Shown: positions 22,265 through 33,905, numbered from the stretch's first letter. The stretch is 64,000 nucleotides of DNA from Achatina immaculata (GCA_009760885.1 CM019691.1:27031314-27095313), one strand, 5' to 3'. Made by a program: numbers and translations. The notes: generated by a model not told the origin, from the sequence alone.

Positions 22265-22330
22265 AATATTTCTACTACTTACAACTAACATCACCACTAC
22301 TTCTAATGCTACCAACGCTACTGTCTGGTG
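21836..22330. repeat. Degenerate (TAC)n trinucleotide array, right half
   Basis: Continuation of the array interrupted by the SINE. It is more degenerate (ATTACTACT, CCACCATTACT) and becomes a purer CTA/CTG run at 22180-22265. Confidence 0.92.
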
Positions 22331-23559
22331 GCATTCACAATCATGGCACTTAACGTACACTGGAGCACCAAACAACGTTTCTTTCAGCTAGTGCCTTTCC
22401 TCCATATGTGTACCCTGTGTTACGTGTGACTGAACAATGGTGGTGTCACACGGACTGAGAATGGAACAAGGCGCTAAGCGTTACAGCGTTGTTCCTTCTT
22501 ATCTTAGGGTGTCCAACTTCAGTAACATCAAGGACCACAACTGTATGCGGAAATCGAAGAGCAGGCGACATTCAAGTCAATTATCTCCACCCCCCCACCT
22601 CCCAATTTACATATAAATGAGAGGGGGGGAGTGACAGTTATGAAATAAATGTAACCTAACTGGGGTTTTTTTTTTTTTTAGCTTTTCAGGTTCTTATAAA
22701 TATTTCTTACACGTTTTGATGAAAAGAATTTATATAAGGGCTCCTTTTAAGCTAAATATTTTGATTATACTTGTATCTTGTATTTCTCAAGGCGCAGAAA
22801 GCTCTTGCATGCCGCAGGCGGCCCCCGGGCTGTCAGTTGCACGCTCCTGATCTATATCTACTGTTACATAATAACTGCCGGCGAACCGAAATCATTGTTG
22901 AGGACTCCTCTATATCCTCCCTCCCCCAAAATGCTGTATTTCCCAAACAAAAACAATAATCTCTACTCTCCTTCCCAGTCCATCTCCGCTCCTTTTATTC
23001 CACTTGGCATAAACAAAAGAAGAAAAGAAAAGAAAAGAAAAAAGTAAACCCTAATTGATATTCGCTACGCGGAATCCACTAACTGCTGATGGCATCCTAT
23101 TGTTAAAAGCTCAGCAATTAGAGGGCACCGCGGCTCACAAGAAAACTACTATTATCCAAATGGTTAGGACTGCAGCCATGAAACACAGCCAGAGCCCGAA
23201 GCCTATTGAAGAAGACAGTCTAGGATACCTAGCCGTCAGTGTCGATATAAGCCAGCCCCCCTCTCCCAGCCGCTGTCACATGCGCCATGTGAAAAGAATG
23301 AAGTAGTATAGAAATGATCGGAAAATTGCATTGGCATTGAAGTAAAATTACAGGTTACATCCTTCTTTTCTTTTATTTTAAACATCCATTGGAAGGCAGT
23401 CATCTAAGCTACGAAAACATACATACACACAAAATACATAATGGCAACCTGACAATTACGACTAGATTGTGATGTATGCAACAAATGCGTAAAAGTTTTT
23501 TTTTCTTTTCGTGCCTTTGAAAGGTTTTGTTTTTTTCCTCATGTGTACCTTAGTTGTAA
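22331..23559. other. Intron, nothing recognised
   Basis: A less AT-rich stretch at about 23070-23290 has no identifiable motif; its 83-codon open frame has no conserved pattern I recognise. Confidence 0.45.
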
Positions 23560-23935
23560 CTCTTTGATTACATTCATAATAGCTCTTAGGTGACGCGTAA
23601 CATGGCTATAACTCTTAGATTAAGCGTCAAGCGTGGTTGTACTTCTTTGATTAAGCTCATTATTGCTGTAAGATTACGCGTAGCGTGGCTGTAACACTTA
23701 GATTACGCGTAGCGTGGCTGTAACACTTAGATTACGCGTAGCGTGGTTGTAACTCTTAGATTACGCGTAGCATGGTTGTAACTCTTAGATTACGCGTAGC
23801 ATGGTTGTAACTCTTAGATTACGCGTAGCATGGTTTAACTCTTAGATTACGCGTAGCATGGTTGTAACTCTTAGATTACGCGTAGCATGGTTGTAACTCT
23901 TAGATTACGCGTAGCGTGGTTGAAACTCGTATAAC
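23560..23935. repeat. 29-bp minisatellite, about 12 copies
   Basis: The unit TTACGCGTAGCATGGTTGTA plus ACTCTTAGA repeats every 29 bp, most regular at 23690-23925. Each unit has an MluI-like ACGCGT palindrome. One copy lacks two bases (GTTTAACTC near 23832). Confidence 0.94.
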
Positions 23936-25332
23936 ACCAACAGAACAAGCACGCCCCCGAAGAAAGGGGCGACATGGACGTAGAAAGCAATCTCATACGA
24001 CATACATTAAAAAAAACAATGAAATCAATGAACAGAAATTCATTAGTAATTTTTTCATGCAAGAAAAGTATCAACAATTAAAATAACACTTTCCCCCACA
24101 CTTTTTTTTTTTTATTACTGCAATACATTTGTGCCAAAAAAAAAAAAAAATTCAAACCCTGAGCACTCATCTTGGTTCTTACTCATGGTCTACGAACTGG
24201 GGCTCCTTTGATTTGATTCCTGTCACAGCACATTCCTGAAAGCTGCCACAGAGGTCCAGGTTCGCAGTTTCAGAAAGACATCAAGTGCAGCAGCTACGTC
24301 ATCATCCTGCACCGCCTCACGAAGGAAAGTTGGCTCAGTGGCGCTTCAGCTTGGTCTGTTCCTTGTTTCTACACTTCCCGCGGTCAGACTGAATCCATTC
24401 CATCTCTTTATGTTGTCCAGCCTATTTACATCGTTACCGTCCTTTTGTTCTTTTTTTTTTTTTCCTTTTCAACTTTTCTCTGAAATGTGGTTATCATTAC
24501 TGTATTTATGCTTCTTGATTATCTTCTATTTACACTAATATTTACTACTCAGAGAGATTCAGTCTGCACACGACACTCTCATGTTCCTTGTATGGACGTA
24601 ACGGATTTCGTTTCTGCAAACCAAACATTTCCTGCAGTTTTTGTTCCTACGTTGGTGTCCATGACTGAATGAACCAATATGGTTTTTTGGTTTGTTTTCC
24701 CCTTGCAAGTATTGGTGTCTTTGATCATATCACCCTCTAGAAGACCTTTAGGTCAAGGAAAACAGGGGCAGTATCCATATTCCCCCCCCCCCCCCTATGT
24801 GTCCCAGTGGTATGACATGTCTGCTTTGACCTTATCGGAAGTGTCTCTGGTTGTTGCCCATTTACTGACAGCCTAAACTTGACAACTGAAGCTCCTAAGC
24901 CTTACAGTGAGCATGCGTTATTGAAATCTAAATACAAGGCATATCCTAGAAATCCGTCCTGTCTACAGAGCGAAATTACCTGATTAAACGTCATGAATAT
25001 CAGCCTGCTTTGGTCTTTTTTTTTCTTACCTAGGATAGACTTTGGTCATGCTTTGATATGATTTTTGTACCGTTTTCTCTGCCTAGTTTTAGTTTAGATT
25101 ATCCTTTCTCGTCTACCGTGAGGAGTCGAGGGGGAGATACAGTTGGCGTTTTTTTTTTGGGGAGGGGGGGCCACGTGACTGGCCTCAGTGATGCTCATGC
25201 CGTAATTCGTGAGTGTTTCTGTAACTCCGTCTGTCCATCTTTTTTTTCGAAACGCACAATTTATTATGATGCGATCTTTCCAAGATCTGCACATGAAAGT
25301 TCCATGAATATCTCATGAGGTCACTGCCAGCA
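23936..25332. other. Intron, nothing recognised
   Basis: Several A, T, C and G homopolymer runs (for example C near 24785 and G near 25160). No coding or repeat family recognised. Confidence 0.45.
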
Positions 25333-25333
25333 T

Positions 25334-25334
<1 letters not shown>

Positions 25335-25374
<40 letters not shown>

Positions 25375-25375
25375 C
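25335..25375. repeat. (AAC)n microsatellite
   Basis: About 13 uninterrupted AAC units. Confidence 0.95.
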
Positions 25376-25666
25376 CTTCGTCGTACAGACAGGAGGAAAG
25401 TCATTACGTCACGTTAGTTTCCCTGTTTGATTTTTGCTTCGTTCACGTGTGGGTTTATTATTTTGTGTCGCCAGTCTTTGCGTTAACTATTCTGCCATAT
25501 ATCGAACAATATCGCCATCTGTAACAGAACCTCATTGCCCCCCACCCCCCCAGACGATTCTGATTCACTCACCGGAGGAGTTTTTTTTTTTTAATGTTAG
25601 AAAATTGCTTCCCTTGCCACTAATTTACTGTTGTTATGTTGGAGGAAATGGAATATATATATATAT

Positions 25667-25904
25667 AAAGGTAAAGGTAATCCTATAATGCCTTGGAGGC
25701 ACATACGGATATGGTGTTAGGGCCCATATTTTCCTTGATCTGTCAGCACACTAGAGGGTGATATGGACAGTATCACGCCTGGCTGCTTTTCCTTCCCCAG
25801 CTCCAGAAGTCGGGTACCCATTTCTACAGCCGGGTGACTGGAGCGCCTCCGATCGGATTCGAACCCTCGACCAGTGCACTAATCACTTCGCCAGTCAGAC
25901 GCCC
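25667..25904 (-). mobile_element. tRNA-derived SINE (family 2), copy 1
   Basis: On the minus strand: GGGCGTCTGACTGGCGAAGT (A-box region, GGCGAAGTGATTAG) then GAGGGTTCGAATCCGATC (B box), a body with AAATGGGTACCCGACTTCTG and CACCCTCTAGTGTGCTGACA, and a 3' end AAGGTAAAGG in simple repeats (TACCTTTACCTTT). It sits in an AT microsatellite, so the target duplication is obscured. It aligns along its full length with 33221-33451. Confidence 0.92.
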
Positions 25905-26024
25905 ATATATATATATATATATATAGTTAGTTTCCCAGGTTTATGTGTGCAAAAACTTAATTTTTAAAACAAAGAAAGTTTTCAGTTCGTAAAGATCACA
26001 TTTAAGTGCCTTTAGTGATCATAA

Positions 26025-26210
26025 GACACCACAGGGGAGCAGAAGTAAGGGTAGACCAAAAGAGACATGGAGAAGAACAACAGAAAGGATGTTGAGCAAT
26101 AGAGGGCTCACCTGGGCAAGAGCAGAAAAAAAGGCGAAAGACAGGCATTTGTGGAAAACCCTTGCGGAAGCCCCATGTGCCCTGGGCACTTAAGGTTCAG
26201 AGAGAGAGAG
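26025..26210 (+). mobile_element. Non-LTR 3' fragment (group C) with 11-bp target duplication
   Basis: The + strand translates to GSRSKGRPKETWRRTTERML, then SNRGLTWARAEKKAKDRHLW and KTLAEAPCALGT, the same C-terminus as the 15736 element. It then gives CACTTAAGGTTC and a GA tail. AGTGATCATAA flanks both sides (26014-26024 and 26211-26221), defining a 186-bp 5'-truncated insertion. The reading frame is open across nearly the whole piece. Confidence 0.93.
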
Positions 26211-26324
26211 AGTGATCATAAAGTGCTTGAAGTGAGCTTTTCTGACTGAATTTGTTTCGTTCACATCGGTAGATATTTTAAAGCAATTTTCTTTAAGGTG
26301 CAGGCATCCAAGTGGGACATAACA

Positions 26325-26458
26325 TAAGATGTGTGAAGATGTAGAATGTTACATAAGACGTGTGAAGATGTGGGACATAACATAAGATGTGTGAAGATGT
26401 AGGATGTTACATAAGACGTGTGAAGATGTGGGACGTTACATAAGATGTGTGAAGAATA
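26325..26458. repeat. About 29-bp tandem repeat, 4-5 copies
   Basis: ATAAGATGTGTGAAGATGTG alternates with ATAAGACGTGTGAAGATG. A two-unit (about 58 bp) higher-order pattern is visible. Confidence 0.9.
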
Positions 26459-26559
26459 TTAGGTGTCCTCTGTGAAAGATAACCCTACACTTAATAAGAC
26501 CAAACTGGAAAGTGGTGCAACATATTTATTTTAGCAGATTAATGTCATTTTTTCCCGAA

Positions 26560-26764
26560 TCAGACAGAGTTTCTTTGCATTCAGTTTGACGACTTAATAT
26601 ACTATGAAACTGATTTTACTGCTTGAAGTTTCATGCCACTGGAGAATTGAAACGCTTTACAAAAATAATGTATCTTCTACATTTAATTTGTTTGCTTAGT
26701 GTTCTGAATCGGATGTAAAACCTGGTTCAGGGACTTTTAATCTTAAGTATTTATTAATCTGAAA

Positions 26765-26807
<43 letters not shown>

Positions 26808-28110
26808 TCTCTCTCTGTGTGCGACTGTTTAGTGTATGCGTTATGCTTTTATATAATGATATTCTTTACGCAGTCTACCCATGTGGTGGTAGGTTTTAAA
26901 CACATGGAAAGGGCTTTACAAAATAAAAATATCCTATGATAATCATGAGAGAGCCACACGTAGAGACAGGCGCACTTGGCACCACATTCTAAGGTAAATA
27001 TATAAAAAAACTGTTACTGCGAATCGAATGTGTTTCCCTTTAATCTAATTTCTTTTTAACCGTGGACGAGGTAAATTTTCTTAGCATTTATTTTGCTTAC
27101 TAACAACTGCGTATCAGATACATTCTTAATGAAATTTCATTCAGGTGGAATACATTAAATCCCTTTAGAAATAAAGTATTCTCAGATATCATGCACACAC
27201 GTAGCCTTCAAGTGTTCCAGAAAAACAATTCCATTCTGTTTTCTTAGGTACATACAGGTAAAAAAAAAGATTCGATTGGGGTGTTTGGAATTTTCTTAGA
27301 TGGAAAAAAGCAAAGCACTGAAAATTATAATTACATGAAAGAACGCAGCAAACAGCCCAGACAGAGACCTAGATGAGTGCAGGTGGTATGAGAAAGGCAC
27401 GCATTAAAAACAGAAATACTTGGCAGCACATTGTAAAATAAGCCTATTTTCTTCGCATTTTAATATTTCAGTTTATTACCGCCATATGGATGTTCTGCGT
27501 TTGACTTTAACCTATTTCGCTTACTGTTAAAAACCTATGCTGTCCTCCTATTTCAGTTGTTTATTATTGTGAATCTGATGTGATTGCTTTTAGTCTCATT
27601 TGTTTTTGTTTGTTTGTTTTTTTTTTAAACCGTGACTTATACCGTATTTTTTAAGAATTTAGTGTGTTTACTCTGTACTGTTATTCAGATTTTACTGCAT
27701 GAAATTTCAACCATTGGAAAAATCAAATACTTAAAAAAAAACACCACCATAAAACGGTACCCTCTGATGTCTTATATATATAAACCTCTAGTTTTACTGA
27801 AAAACAACTCCAAACTGCTTAGGTATGCACAAATAAAAAGACTGGGTGGAATATCTTCGTAAAAGAGCATAAATGCAACGCACTAAAAATGATAATTGAC
27901 CAAGCAAAAAAAAAAAAAATGAAACAACACTGAAAATATCGAGAGAAGGACTTGAAGGAGTGCAAATTAACTTTCATTTTAAATTTTATTATTATGAACT
28001 GGATGTGCTTTTGTTGAAGTTAATGCAACAAATGGATACAGTCATGGAATTTAAATTTCATGCAATTACTCTACTGTTCTACTGATTCTCCTTACTATAG
28101 ATTTACATTT
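26560..28110. repeat. Long-period degenerate tandem repeat (about 450-560 bp), three to four units
   Basis: Sequences near 26600, 27130, 27670 and 28040 share a 'TTTTACTGCATGAAATTTCA...GGA' element and downstream words (TTGAAACGC/ATCAAATAC, AAAAACAA, TTAGGTA). Those near 26930, 27330 and 27880 share a 'AAAAT.ATAATTA.ATGA...GAGA...AGG...TGCA' region followed by an ATTTTATTATT/ATTTCAGTTTATTA block. Conservation is weak and spacing uneven, so this is an old local duplication. A CT microsatellite lies at 26766-26802. Confidence 0.55.
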
Positions 28111-28309
28111 TCGAAGTCTATCCTTACCCAGTTACGTTTAGTTAACAGGATAGTAATATGTAAACAGAGCAGTATTGTGTAAGCGGAGTTTAATTATCGA
28201 AGTGTTCAAAGCCAGTTCTTACCCGTCAGTTAGTCGATAGGACAGCATTAAGTAAACAAAACAATATTATGTGAGGGTACCAGCTTCTGATTAGCAAAGT
28301 GGCTAGTAC

Positions 28310-28515
28310 ATCTACTTTTAAACTGAAAACTGTCTTATCATACAAAATGAAAGTTAACATCTGCCTTCTCATACAAAATGAAAGTTAACATCGGTCTTAT
28401 CATACAAAATGAAAGTTAACATCTGTCTTATCATACAAAATTAAAGATAACATCTGTCTTATCATACAAAATGAAAGTTAACATCTGTCTTATCATACAA
28501 AATGAAAGTTAATAT
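28310..28515. repeat. 31-bp minisatellite, about 6 copies
   Basis: ACAAAATGAAAGTTAACATC plus TGTCTTATCAT repeats every 31 bp. Confidence 0.93.
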
Positions 28516-28796
28516 CCAGGACCAATGACACAAAATGCAGGGAATAATTCTACGACAGAAGCATTTGTTTTTATTTCATGAATTTTCATTCCATCCCAAA
28601 AATAAATTGCGTTAGGGCCAGCCAGCTCCCCACCCATACCCACACATACCCACCCACCCACAGAGGCATCATCTAATTTCATGAAATAATACTGTGAAAC
28701 AGAAATATAGTTAGTTTACAAAGTAAATGAAATGACAGAAAATCCCATCCTCAGTAATCAAGAAACATCTGGAAGAGCATAGGAATTAATTCCGGA
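28516..28796. other. Intron, nothing recognised
   Basis: AT-rich with a short CCCACACATACCCACCCACC stretch. Confidence 0.5.
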
Positions 28797-28970
28797 GTGA
28801 GAGAATTAACATGGGCGCCAGCAGATTTCTCTAACATTGTTCGTGACTTTCTAAGTGAGAATTTTTCTTGGCTTCCCAGTCCCTACTCGTCTCATCTCAC
28901 TGCACTGGACATTTTATTCTGGGGATATATAAAAGATAAACGCTACAGTCAGGATGAAACGAAACGAAAA
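28797..28970 (+). pseudogene. Tc1/mariner-superfamily transposase fragment
   Basis: The + frame gives APADFSNIVRDFLSENF, then LTALDILFWGYIKDKRYSQD. This matches the C-terminal layout 'APPHF...VR.FLN..FP...SPDLTPLDFFLWGYIKDKVY' of a DDE transposase group in the IS630/Tc1/mariner superfamily. The Asp of LTALD would be the last catalytic acidic residue. Only about 55 codons survive. The fragment stops exactly where the retroposon K copy begins (28971). Confidence 0.75.
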
Positions 28971-29860
28971 CACTGCTGGCGAGATTCTTCGGATGCCGCG
29001 CGTGGAGTGAAACTCCTCGGCCATTGAAGAAAATGCGAAAAAGCAATTAGGGTTGCCGTGCGGCGCCGATGTGAAAAGGTGATGAAAAGGATAAAGTGAA
29101 GTTTAATCGGTATGTCCAGTGGTCTCCCGGCGAGAGCTACTCATACCACGGCACCTCTGCTCTAGAGGCCGGCCACGTCCGATATACACCCATACTGGTG
29201 AAATGCTTAAACCGGCTTAAACCAGGGGTGAAACTTGATGGCTACTCATATCACGGTACCTCCGCTCTAGAGGTCAGTCACGTCCTAAATACGCCCATAC
29301 TGGGATAATACGCCTAAACCTGCTCAACGCAGGGGTGAAACTTAATAGTGGTGAGGATTCGTCTTCCTGGACAAAAGCTCCATCTTGGTCACAACAAGGA
29401 AGGGTAGCGGTCACGACCACAAAATGTTGAAGTCGGAGACACTAGACCAGTGCAGTCTCGATAGGCAACCACCTCTCACCTGGTGGGGATGTATGCATAT
29501 CCTAATCACGCTGAGGTTTTCCGGTGAGAAAGTCCAACGCTGGACTGGAAGAGCAACCACCTCTCACCGGCGGGGATATATTGATATCTAAAACACGTCG
29601 AGGTTTCCCTGTGAGAAAGTCCAACTCTAGATTAAACTGGTGCAACAAAAACCACGGTGTCACGCAATCCCACTTCTGCTACCCACCAAGACCCAAGCCC
29701 CGTGATACTCTGAACCTCTTGTGGTCCTCTCAGGGATCTCGTGTGGGCCTCTCGGGGACCACAGGGGGACCACGGGACACATCGCGGACCACAGGAGTAA
29801 ATTCAGCAGGATCACGGGGCGATCTTGGTGGTAGAATAGAACGAAGAAAAAGAAGACCAA
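28971..29860. mobile_element. Unclassified retroposon K, copy 1
   Basis: Begins CACTGCTGGCGAGATTCTTC and ends in a GAA-rich tail (GAACGAAGAAAAAGAAGA). Internal structure: two units around 'CACCTCTGCTCTAGAGGCC' (about 115 bp each), then two units of about 80 bp with CAACCACCTCTCACC and TTTTCCGGTGAGAAAGTCCA, then a 3' unique part with GATCTTGGTGGTAGAA. The same order occurs at 51479-52800. No coding frame is conserved between the copies, so it looks non-autonomous. Confidence 0.85.
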
Positions 29861-30284
29861 ACAGAAGATTTGTAGTGTGGCCGAGAGTATAGCATATACG
29901 TGACAGGGTATCCTTCTGAAGGCTGACTACAAGTTCCACTAGGTGTTCGTAATGAAGTATCATGTGAGCAAAATGCGACAACCTCACATGATGTGGAATG
30001 CAACGAAGTAATCCGCTTTCAGGTAATCTTGTTTTCTTTCCTTTTAAAATAAACAGCCTTTAAAATAGCACATTTTGTGAAACCTTAAATAAAATCGGGT
30101 GCGATCGATCAGGTACAGCAGCCACGATCGATCTGAAGCTCGTGATCGACTCTTTGGCCAACATTGACCTAGAATTCGAAGCACGCAGTTGCTATATCTG
30201 GAGGGCAACAGTGAAAGAAAGAGTGTTAAGAGTGCGACATTGTCAGACATGGATGGGCATCGTCAGGAGCTGAATTCGGAACAG
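29861..30284. other. Intron, nothing recognised
   Basis: Unique-looking sequence between element K and the 47-bp array. Confidence 0.5.
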
Positions 30285-30410
30285 ATTGAATATTGGCAGC
30301 ATGAATGCAAGAGACGGAACAGTATGAATCTATGGAGTATGTGCAGCATGAAAGCAAAAGACGAAATAATTTGAGTCTATGGAGTATTTGCAGCATGAAA
30401 GCACAAAGAC
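30285..30410. repeat. 47-bp minisatellite, left outliers
   Basis: Two to three diverged units (GCAGCATGAATGCAAGAGAC, GAATCTATGGAGTATGTGC) of the array that resumes at 30966. They are separated from it by a non-LTR insertion. Confidence 0.85.
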
Positions 30411-30965
30411 TTTCTTTCCAAAACAAACACAAGATTTCTGAGATATGAATGTATTTGATGACTATGTATAACTGGTACTGGTAGTAATAGAGATAGCTAG
30501 AGATCTATATAGTGGGATGATGATGATGATGATCATCATCATCATCATCATCGTCGTCGTCGTCATCGTCGTCGTCCACTCCCTTCAGAGCATATGCCAT
30601 AGATAAAAGTTCTTCAGTCATCCCTGTTCTTGAAATTATTCTCTGCTTCTATCCATGTGTATCCATTGACTCTGAGCACTGTCATAATTTATCTTCTCCA
30701 AGTATGCCTAGGTCTTCCTCGTTTTCTAATTCCTGGAGGATTCCATGTCAGCGCCTGTCTTGCTATGCTGGTGTCGGGTTTTCTCAGAGATTGGCCAGTC
30801 CACTTCCATTTCCTATATATGATTTGTGGGTTCATAGGTTCTTGTCATGCCCTTTCCCAGACCTCCTCATTCCTGATCTTGTCCTGGCATTTAATGTTTA
30901 AAATTCTCCTCAGTTTAATGAATGTTTGTATCCTCTGTTGTATTGTCTTGGTCATAACCCATGTC
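30411..30965 (-). mobile_element. Non-LTR retrotransposon 3' end (group F), copy 1, inside a minisatellite
   Basis: The minus strand from 30965 reads ETWVMTKTIQQRIQTFIKLR, RILNIKCQDKIRNEEVWERA, RKPDTSIARQALTWNPPGIR and KRGRPRHTWRR, with stops. This is the CETW...TW.PPG.RKRGRPR.TWRR tail of an RTE-like reverse transcriptase. The 3' side (30513-30576) is an ATG/ATC trinucleotide run that changes sense in the middle and is self-complementary. The matching copy at 60556 also ends in (ATC)n, so the trinucleotide tail belongs to the element. About 100 bp of unassigned sequence (30411-30512) also lies within the interruption. Confidence 0.85.
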
Positions 30966-31650
30966 TCCCAAAGCAAGAGACGGAACAATATGAATCTATG
31001 GAATATGTGCGGCATGGAAGCAAGAGACGAAGCACTATGAGTCTGTGGAGTATGTGCGGCATGGAAGCAAGAGACGGAGCACTATGAGTCTGTGGAGTAT
31101 GTGCGGCATGGAAGCAAGAGACGGAGCACTATGAGTCTGTGGAGTATGTGCGGCATGGAAGCAAGAGACGGAGCACTATGAGTCTGTGGAGTATGTGCGG
31201 CATGGAAGCAAGAGACGGAGCACTATGAGTCTGTGGAGTATGTGCGGCATGGAAGCAAGAGACGGAGCACTATGAGTCTGTGGAGTATGTGCGGCATGGA
31301 AGCAAGAGACGGAGCACTATGAGTCTGTGGAGTATGTGCGGCATGGAAGCAAGAGACGGAGCACTATGAGTCTGTGGAGTATGTGCGGCATGAAAGCAAG
31401 AGACGGAGCACTATGAGTCTGTGGAGTATGTGCGGCATGGAAGCAAGAGACGGAGCACTATGAGTCTGTGGAGTATGTGCGCCATGGAAGCAAGAGATGG
31501 AACAGCGTGAGTCTGTGGAGTATGTGCAGCATGAAAGCAAGAGACGGAACAACGTGAGTCTGTGGAGTATGTGCAGCATGGAAGCAAGAGACGGAACAGC
31601 GCGAGTCTATGCGGTATGTGCGACATGGAAGCAAGAGACGGAACAGAATG
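30966..31650. repeat. 47-bp minisatellite, about 14 copies
   Basis: The unit GAGTCTGTGGAGTATGTGCG plus GCATGGAAGCAAGAGACGGA repeats every 47 bp and is almost perfect at 31035-31480. Left and right edges carry variant units (GAACAATATGAATC, GAACAGCGTGAG). Confidence 0.96.
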
Positions 31651-32453
31651 AAAAGTATGAAAAATCGAATCCTCATCGACAAAAGAATGGGCAAGAAGTA
31701 AGCTGGAAAAATGACAACCCCCCCCCCCCCAACAAAAACAAACAAAAAAGTGAAAGTAGAAGTGGGCTAGAGTCAGGAACGCCTGGAGGTAAATAACATA
31801 GAAAAATATCCAATAAGAGGGGGGGGGGGGGTTAATTCACGATGGAAGTTTTTTGTTTGTTTGTTATCTCTTTTTTGCCAAGTTTCGACTGCTTCCATGA
31901 GAATAATTATTCTTTTCTTGTTCTTAGTGATTTTATCTTAATCTTCAGATATATTTCCATGACTGTGGATGGGAAAAACCTCATCTGATATTGACAGCCT
32001 TGGATAAAGTAAAAAAAAAATTCCAGTCAGAGTTCTGGCTCATGTCTAAAAACTTCTTTGCCAAAAGATGTCGTGGACAAACCTTGGTTCCACCTCCATG
32101 GACGGGTGATAAACAGAAATGCTTTATTATTACTTGGAGACAGAAATGGAAATTTCGTTCAGTTTAGAAATAGCTTGTATGCGTTATATTTGACAAATTT
32201 CTAATTACAAGGAAAGAGTATGAAGGAAAAAAACCCCACTTAAACAGAACACAGTGGACACTTCACGTTGCACATATTTTGAATAGAACAGTACAAATAT
32301 AAGAATGTGGGAGATGCAGTTTGTCTCCTCGCTGCGCTGAAAAAGCAACACACAGGAAGTTTGTAACATATGTAAAGTGTCTTTATTTTGAATACCACTG
32401 GGCGTGTAACAAAATTGATAACTTAAAGCTGGTCAGCCATTTACTTCTTTTTT
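31651..32453. other. Intron, nothing recognised
   Basis: C run near 31720 and G run near 31820; no gene recognised. Confidence 0.45.
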
Positions 32454-32800
32454 GTAGGGAAAGTGTTTTGGAAAATAGTTCATAAGGGTTTAAACGATAT
32501 TTCCCTTCAAATTGGTGAGACATTTATTGTAGGGAAAGTGTTTTTGGAAAATGGTTCATAAGGGTTTAAACGATTTTTTTCCCTTCAAATTAGTGAGACA
32601 TTTAGTGTAGGGAAAGTGTTTTGAAAAATGGTTCAATGGTTTGTGCAGATTTTCGCTTTACATTCATGAGACATTTACTTTATTGTAGACAAGGTGTTGA
32701 AAAAAAAAGGCTCTGAAGAATTTAAACAGATTTTCCTTCAAGCAATGTTACTTAGTTTATACTGTAGACAGGGTTTTGGAAAATGGTTCCTCTGTCTCGA
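32454..32800. repeat. About 75-bp degenerate tandem repeat, 4 copies
   Basis: GTAGGGAAAGTGTTTTGGAA, then ATGGTTCATAAGGGTTTAAA and a CCTTCAAATT.GTGAGACATT block, recur at about 32455, 32531, 32608 and, weakly, 32685 and 32765. Confidence 0.85.
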
Positions 32801-33220
32801 GATTCTCTGTCTCGAATGAATCTTAGATTCTCAGTCTCGAATGAAGCTTGAATGAATTCTCAGTCAGGGTTGGCAGAGTCAGCCACAACTGAATCCTTCT
32901 TCTCATCCCCCGCCCCTTTCGTTTCATAGACACCTGACTTTTTATAGTGTCCCCAACTCTTCAGGTGGCATGTTGACTGTACCTTCTATATTTTATACAA
33001 CAGGTCTTCTTTTTTTTTTTCAACTTACTTATCTGCTGTGGACTTCGTAAGTCAGGACGAGAGGGAATATAAAAAAAAAAAATTCCTGTTATATAAAACT
33101 GATCGGCCTGTGGACAGTGTAGCCATTAGGGCTGACCTCGTAAGTAGATATTCTTCCTTTTCAGGGGAAGTGTTCTGCAGTACTAGTTTGGGGTGGGGCG
33201 TGTAACCATCTTAACATATA

Positions 33221-33451
33221 AAAGGTAAAGGTAGTCCTCTCATGCCTTAGAGACACATAGGGATATGGTGTTAGTGCCCATATTTTCCTTGACCTGTCAG
33301 CACACTAGAGGGTGATATAGTCAGTATCACGCCTGGCCGCCTTTCCTTCCCCAACTCCAGAAGAAGTGGGGTACCCATTTCTACAGCTGGGTGACTGAGG
33401 CCTCACGCCGGATTCGAACCAGTGCACTAACCACTTCGCCACTCAGACGCT
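33221..33451 (-). mobile_element. tRNA-derived SINE (family 2), copy 2, with exact 13-bp target duplication
   Basis: Same family as 25667-25904: on the minus strand a tRNA-like head with GGCGAAGTGGTTAGTGCACT and GGTTCGAATCC, a body with AAATGGGTACCCCACTTCTT and CACCCTCTAGTGTGCTGACA, and an ACCTTTACCTTT 3' end. ATCTTAACATATA is present at 33208-33220 and 33452-33464, so the 231-bp insertion is precisely bounded. Confidence 0.95.
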
Positions 33452-33489
33452 ATCTTAACATATAGGTCGACTGCAGTTTGTAGTATTAC

Positions 33490-33831
33490 AAAAAAAAAAA
33501 AGGTAAAAGAAAAATGTAGCTGATATCCTGATGCTGAAGGCTGTCTGAATCTTCCATGTCAGCCATGAACAGAAGACAACCAGACATGCATACATTTTTG
33601 GCGGTACTGAAAAGCCCCGTGACTTAGAAGTCTGGAATGGAGTGTGGCAGCCACGTGAATGTTGTTGGTTGGTTATTGATGTTCTGACATCTCATCTCGT
33701 TCTTAGAATACCAGTCCACGAAGTCGACTAGAAGGAGAGCTAAAGTGCAAGCCTTTTGTGAAAGCCATGTGAGGAACTGGGTGATATCATTTCATTGTGG
33801 CTACTGTTTTGTTTCTGTTTCTTTTTTTTAA

Positions 33832-33905
<74 letters not shown>

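Noticed and set aside
21223..22391. Poly-Thr, poly-Leu, poly-Val and poly-Ser proteins, and a 216-codon Thr/Leu-rich frame
   Set aside because: Translation of a TAC trinucleotide array and an embedded SINE.
23690..23930. CRISPR-like regular 29-bp repeats (also 5690-5950)
   Set aside because: Units are contiguous with no unique spacers, no cas genes are present, and the DNA is animal.
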